Shown piece after piece: positions 59,601 to 64,000 of a stretch of DNA of 64,000 nucleotides. The translations under genes and the position numbers were made by a program. Within the stretch, counting starts at the first letter, position 1, and each line of letters begins with the position of its first letter. Source of the DNA: Andrena cerasifolii (Eukaryota > Arthropoda > Insecta > Hymenoptera > Andrenidae); NCBI RefSeq assembly GCF_050908995.1, contig NC_135118.1, forward strand, positions 14,579,501 through 14,643,500. Direction: 5' to 3'. The notes under the pieces were generated by a model. The model saw only the letters and a list, made by a program, of their open reading frames with translations, was not told where the DNA came from and made no database searches.

Positions 59601-61857
59601 ATTGCCGTGCCTATATAGCAAAAATTAGTATATTAAGACTTCTCAGCATCTAGGAATATTTCCTGTTCACGATTCATTTATATTTAGAATTTTCTATCGC
59701 AATGAAAAAGTTATATGCATTACCTTACGCCTGGCTCTGTTCATTTCGCGTCTGCTGAGTCCACCGGGTTGCTTCAGAGTTTCACCGACAGACACCTTGG
59801 TCTGTGCATTTGACGTAGGCGGTATTACAACTGGTGTCAGATCTTCAGCAGTAAACAGCTCGGTAGTATCGACGCCCATCAGTCGTGGGTGAAGACCCAA
59901 CTTGACAGCGAGAAGCTTTTCCTCTTGATTAGGTATCTGTTCTCCATCAGCGGCGATTAAATCGTATTCGCTGCCTTCTGATCCAGTGAGGTGCGAACTG
60001 CGCGCTAACACTTTCTCCATGTCAAAGTCATCCAAATTTAATCTGTTATTTGATACATGCTTCTTCGTCTCTCCGTCTTCTGTCAATTGAGAATATTTAT
60101 AAACCACCGTTCGAATGTAACTGAAATAACATAAGGGCCATTCAGTTACCCCCGTGCGCCTCCTTTTTAATAGGCTGTGGATCCCAAGCAGGAACCTGAG
60201 CAAGTATGGCCTGCACAGCCTGTGCAGCTGAAACCCTTGTGTCCCATTGTGGAGACTTTAAGAGAGTAGAAACTCTCGCTAGCAAATGATGTAGATCGTG
60301 AGGGTGTAATCTCTGCGCCTCTCCTAGCTGCTGCGCAGCGGCTCTTTTAGTTACTGCATTCGTTCCTGTCTCCAGCAATATGAACAATCTGTCCAACCTA
60401 TGGAAACCAATGATTTACGTTGTGTGTATGTAATTCTTTATTCACTTAATGCAATGCACCCTACCAAGGTGTCTTGTAACTGATGGTACAACTAGCGAAT
60501 TGATGATTCTATATAAAACTATGACTTCGTAACATAGAATAGAACTGTTTAGTCCAAGTCTTTTTTAATCGACCTTACTGTAAATTATTTACGAGAATTT
60601 GTACCTCTCGAAAATTATTGAACACTCTGCCCTTTCTAATGCATAACTTGAAATACAATCTCTATAAGCGCCCAATACAAATATCATATCCATATACTCT
60701 CCATCTCTACATACATGAATGAAAACGTCTGTTTTCCTGTTCCCTTATAACTCAGGAACTAATAGATCCATTTCGATGCGGCTTTTTTTAACGAGTAGTA
60801 CAATTCTTGGGGAAGGTTTTAGGCCTTTAATATCATCTCGATATCACTAAGTGGGACTGAGTAATAAGCGAAATAATGAAGCGGGGCAGATAAATCTTAT
60901 TTTACACGGCGTCCACCATTCTGCGGTGCAAGAGATCTGTGTGACGGTTTCCTGCACAGTGGTGGTGTGGAGATGCTGGAGGATCACATCGTTTGTCTAT
61001 GCATGTATATAAAAGAAGTCCTGACTGACTGACTAAGGAAGGATTTTTAGAAATTCAGTCCCCAAAGGGGTAAAATGTATTTTCTCGGATTTCTTAATAT
61101 CTGTTAGATACGATTAGATATCAACCTGGTTTTTTAATTCGAAAGGTTACCCACATAAATGCCTAAAAACCAATTTCAGGATTTTCCCTAATCAACCCCT
61201 AAGGGGGTGGTGAGAAGGGGTTTAATGTGTTTTCATGGAGTCCTTAATGTCCCTTAGGCCCGAAGCGAAGCAGAGGTATATTTGCTAGTTACTGTATGTA
61301 ACCATATCCATTAAACAATAGAATCATTTTTCTTTGAACTGTGTATTTTCAACTTTTCGGGTAGAATCATCAAATTTCCCATTATTAACACTGCGAAGGT
61401 ACCAAGAGAATCTATATAGTTAACTGTTACTTTTTAAATTCCCTTCACTATCATGTAAAGTTCGAAACACAGTTACATGTTGTATAAGCATCCACATTTG
61501 CAAGTTTATTGAATCCTTTAAATACAAAATGGGAACTTTCTGCTTTCATATAAAATAGTGACGAAATATCGAGGAATTAATTTTCAATATGTTTCACATA
61601 TAACTATTACAATGTCTTCCTCAAACAAATTACTGCTTACATACACGTCTATTGTAAACTAATAAATAAATACTATATTACTCAATATTTATTGTATATT
61701 TTCATGAAATGATCACAAGTTAATATTATGTTACTCCTCCTTTCTGATAAATGTTTAATACTCTTGCTACTGCAAGTGTCACATCTGTGCAAACGGTTAT
61801 ATTATTTATATATTACGCTTAAATTAGATAAATTTCAATGTTTTACCTTGATGTCAT
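53652..61857 (-). CDS. BTAF1: BTAF1/Mot1, TBP-removing Swi2/Snf2 ATPase
   Basis: BTAF1 (Mot1; Drosophila Hel89B) uses ATP to strip TBP from DNA. Fourteen phase-consistent exons give 1906 aa (human 1849): 61857-61847, 60397-60150, 60079-59724, 59610-59256, 59181-58559, 58477-57699, 57624-57054, 56979-56685, 56605-56304, 56168-55855, 55784-55034, 54933-54658, 54578-53940, 53852-53652. Exon 1 codes only MTS plus two bases. HEAT repeats fill about residues 1-1280 (WPLESFAENLCQDLFSQKWE, RFGDFVSDQVVAPVRETCAQ). The ATPase follows: YQRQGLNWLNFL, Walker A DDMGLGKT, DEGH box, SGTPVQN, then lobe 2 with FCQLKAMLDIVE, VGGLGLNLTGAD and DRAHRIGQ. A Gln-rich insert (PQQQQNRN...PPQQQQL) interrupts the stretch before lobe 2. 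The end EYDFDSFLSTLK matches the family. Some donors are weak (GTTGGT, GTCTGA). Confidence 0.97.
60700..61288 (+). mobile_element. Helitron-like remnant in BTAF1 intron 1
   Basis: The segment ends CCCGAAGCGAAGCAGAGGTA then TATTTGCTAG|T, like the 3' terminus of insect Helitrons, which finish CTAG-T or CTRR-T after a short hairpin. The inner motif CCTGACTGACTGACT near 61019-61034, and an upstream stretch around TTATAACTCAGGAACTAATA, also resemble Helitron families as I remember them. The 5' end is not defined and no Rep/helicase frame is seen. Recognition is from memory of family character, so confidence is moderate. Confidence 0.5.
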
Positions 61858-64000
61858 GTTTGCACGTGTTGATGATAAATGAATAGCTGTGAATACCTAA
61901 AACCAAAATAAAGGTGTATATATATGTATACCTGTCTATAGGTACTCGAAAATCAATAATATTGTTCAAACAGTGATGCATTTGTTTTAAAATGGTATCA
62001 ATACTTTCGTAAATAGTTCAACAGAAGCATGCTTTGAAAATACTACATCACTAATCGTTAAATGTAGTTTTAATAAATTCGTCAGATTCACGAGCTGAGG
62101 CAGAAAAGTGCATTGTATTCTCCAGCTGTGCAAAAGAAAATGTGACAAAGGGTGTTGGGGGAGGGTTGACGTGTTATTTATTATTCACTTGACGAAAGGG
62201 AAGAATGGTACAGGTGGCAAAACAGAATTGTCAAGCTCGAGAACGAGAGTTCGCTGCAGTTAGGTCGACAAAGTGGAGATGATGGGTGACATCACGCGAG
62301 GACGCGTTTTCCAATCGGTCCAGGGGTTGGAGGATACGGTTAACGGGAAATTCGGGCGCAGCATGGTGTGCTTCGATTAAGGAGACGTCGACGGGGCCTG
62401 GTAATCACCGCGGTGTTACGTACAAATGCAATATGGACATTATAAATAAATAGCGATCGCGGTGCACCTAACATACCTGATTTTAAAATACAACGTATCG
62501 AATCGCTACGGTTCAGCTGACCCGCATAGCCGTTTCCCACTGCACGGATTCCTCGAAAATCACATTACGCTGCGTATTTCGATAAAGTCGACGGATAGAC
62601 GGGCTATTTGTCAAATTTTTCGGAGAGGAACGCATGTTACAAGCATCAAATTTATACTGACAGCCATATTGCAGGGGAACCTGACTTTTGTCCCCCGATT
62701 TTGCCCCCATTGGCGGATTGCGCGCGTCTCGCCGATCGATCGACCAATCCACGCTGTCTTCGTGCGCCGATTGCATTAAATTGCGCACACTTCGTGCACA
62801 GGGCGAACTTATGCCGCGTACACACGCTTATCGAATGCATAGTTTGTTCCAGGATTAGTTTGCGTTGCACAATTTGGAAGCAACGATTGCCCCTGTATCG
62901 CACTCAATTATTCGTCTCCTCCACTATTTTGCACGATTGCTTCTTATCTCGACCTTCTGCGCGATTGAACCTGCCGGTGATATTTTTTGCGCGTGATTTT
63001 AAAAAATTCTATATTTAGAACAGACCTATGTGTTATTTAACTCTGATACTATATATCAGCGTGTTTTTATTCGTTTAATACTCGATCCTTAAATCTACAG
63101 TGCAAAATTTTTCGAGCTCTGCACTCGTGCCAATTTGTAAAAGGGTTTTAATTTTGTTCCGCGAGTACAAAGTTTTGCATTATTGGGCATTCCTTTGTAA
63201 ACAAAATGTGTCTTCAATTTCGAAGTATTTAAAAGTGACATGACATAGGAAACTAATTAGTTTCGGGTTCTTATTTTTGAAGCGTTTTGGAATATACGAA
63301 TTTTTATAGATACGTTTCATCGGGATCCGAGTATGGAACGTTATTAAACTTCGGCGGCAGATAATAATGTAGAATGGACATTTGAAATTCGCGCCATTAT
63401 GGCATATTCCTGATTTCGTTTGAACAGTCTATTATGGTGCGACGCAATACTGTTAAGCGTTGAAATTATATTATTTCTGCAGTTAATCGCCTGGTAGTAA
63501 GTAGAATTATATATCACACGATTTAAATGTATTTGTCCCGTAATTTACAAGTAAATATATAATATAAAAACTTACGAAAATTGCGCATATCGCGGATGGA
63601 ACACCTTCCGAAACATGTCTTCATACTGCTATAATTATACCGGCCGGCAAACCGTTTATAGCGGCAACAAAAATTCGTAATTTGACGAGCTATAGTAAGA
63701 AAATTTATCTTCCGATTTAATTTTGTAATGTAGAAATTCACGAAGAGCAAGGTTTTCGACTGCTAATAAGAGTATTTTAAGAAATTAGATTAACAGTGAC
63801 AATTTCAAGGATATTTATTTAACTTTACAAGTGTTTAAGATTTCTTTCGTTAATTAACTAATACATTGCAGCAGTATTCTACATTGACTGAATGTATCTT
63901 CATTGATGATACAATGCTTTAATGATACTTGTAATTCCTGTGGCCTCCTAGAAAATTTAGACACCCAAGATTAGAATCTGGCACATTATCACATTTCAGT
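61858..64000. other. Upstream of BTAF1, no gene seen
   Basis: This stretch holds the BTAF1 promoter and beyond. A CpG-richer patch occurs at about 62.2-62.95 kb with overlapping open frames on both strands (for example 62608-63018), none with a family match or splice framework. I see no repeats with clear ends here. Confidence 0.45.

Noticed and set aside
62608..63018. 136-codon open frame upstream of BTAF1
   Set aside because: Antisense frames of similar length overlap it in a CpG-richer patch, and no domain or splice signals support it.

Overview
This window is nuclear DNA from an animal, almost certainly an insect. The genes are split by short GT-AG introns, their proteins fit well to metazoan families, and intergenic DNA is AT-rich with a few CpG-rich islands (notably about 6.5-9.7 kb). 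The dense load of small hAT, TTAA-type and Tc1/pogo-like non-autonomous elements suits many insects. Hymenoptera is my guess from the CpG pattern; nothing here proves the order.

Layout. 1-5.4 kb: intergenic, with a pogo-like MITE and a TTAA element. 5.4-6.8 kb: 3' part of a two-span membrane protein gene I cannot name, with an open frame beyond its stop codon. 6.8-17.8 kb: a CpG-rich island and intergenic DNA with further elements. 17.8-22.1 kb: USP36-type ubiquitin hydrolase (+). 24.3-25.7 kb: four-exon gene of unknown function (+). 26.2-32.5 kb: complete VPS8, CORVET subunit, 15 exons (-). 33.8-35.5 kb: small two-span membrane protein (+), divergent from VPS8. 37.8-38.8 kb: endonuclease III homologue NTHL1 (+), tail to tail with NOL12 (-, 38.9-39.7 kb). 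40.8-52.6 kb: AGPS, the peroxisomal ether-lipid enzyme (+), with a 6.65 kb second intron and heavily repeat-loaded introns 4 and 5. 53.7-61.9 kb: complete BTAF1/Mot1 (-, 14 exons). 61.9-64 kb: upstream DNA with nothing recognised.

Exon models were built by hand from splice sites, reading phase and family similarity. For VPS8, BTAF1, AGPS, NTHL1 and NOL12 every junction keeps phase. The genes are unrelated housekeeping functions (deubiquitination, endosomal tethering, base-excision repair, rRNA processing, ether-lipid synthesis, TBP removal), with no operon-like logic. Two divergent pairs (VPS8 with the membrane gene; NOL12 with AGPS) and three convergent pairs give the region its architecture.

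I found no convincing new biological system. The most interesting signals are: an AGPS that ends in a PTS1 peroxisome signal; an 81-bp array of seven exactly spaced units grown from one arm of a MITE; a 58-bp array inside another MITE that multiplies CACGTG sites near a divergent promoter; a possible stop-codon readthrough; a possible alternative C-terminus in USP36; and long inverted repeats inside introns.
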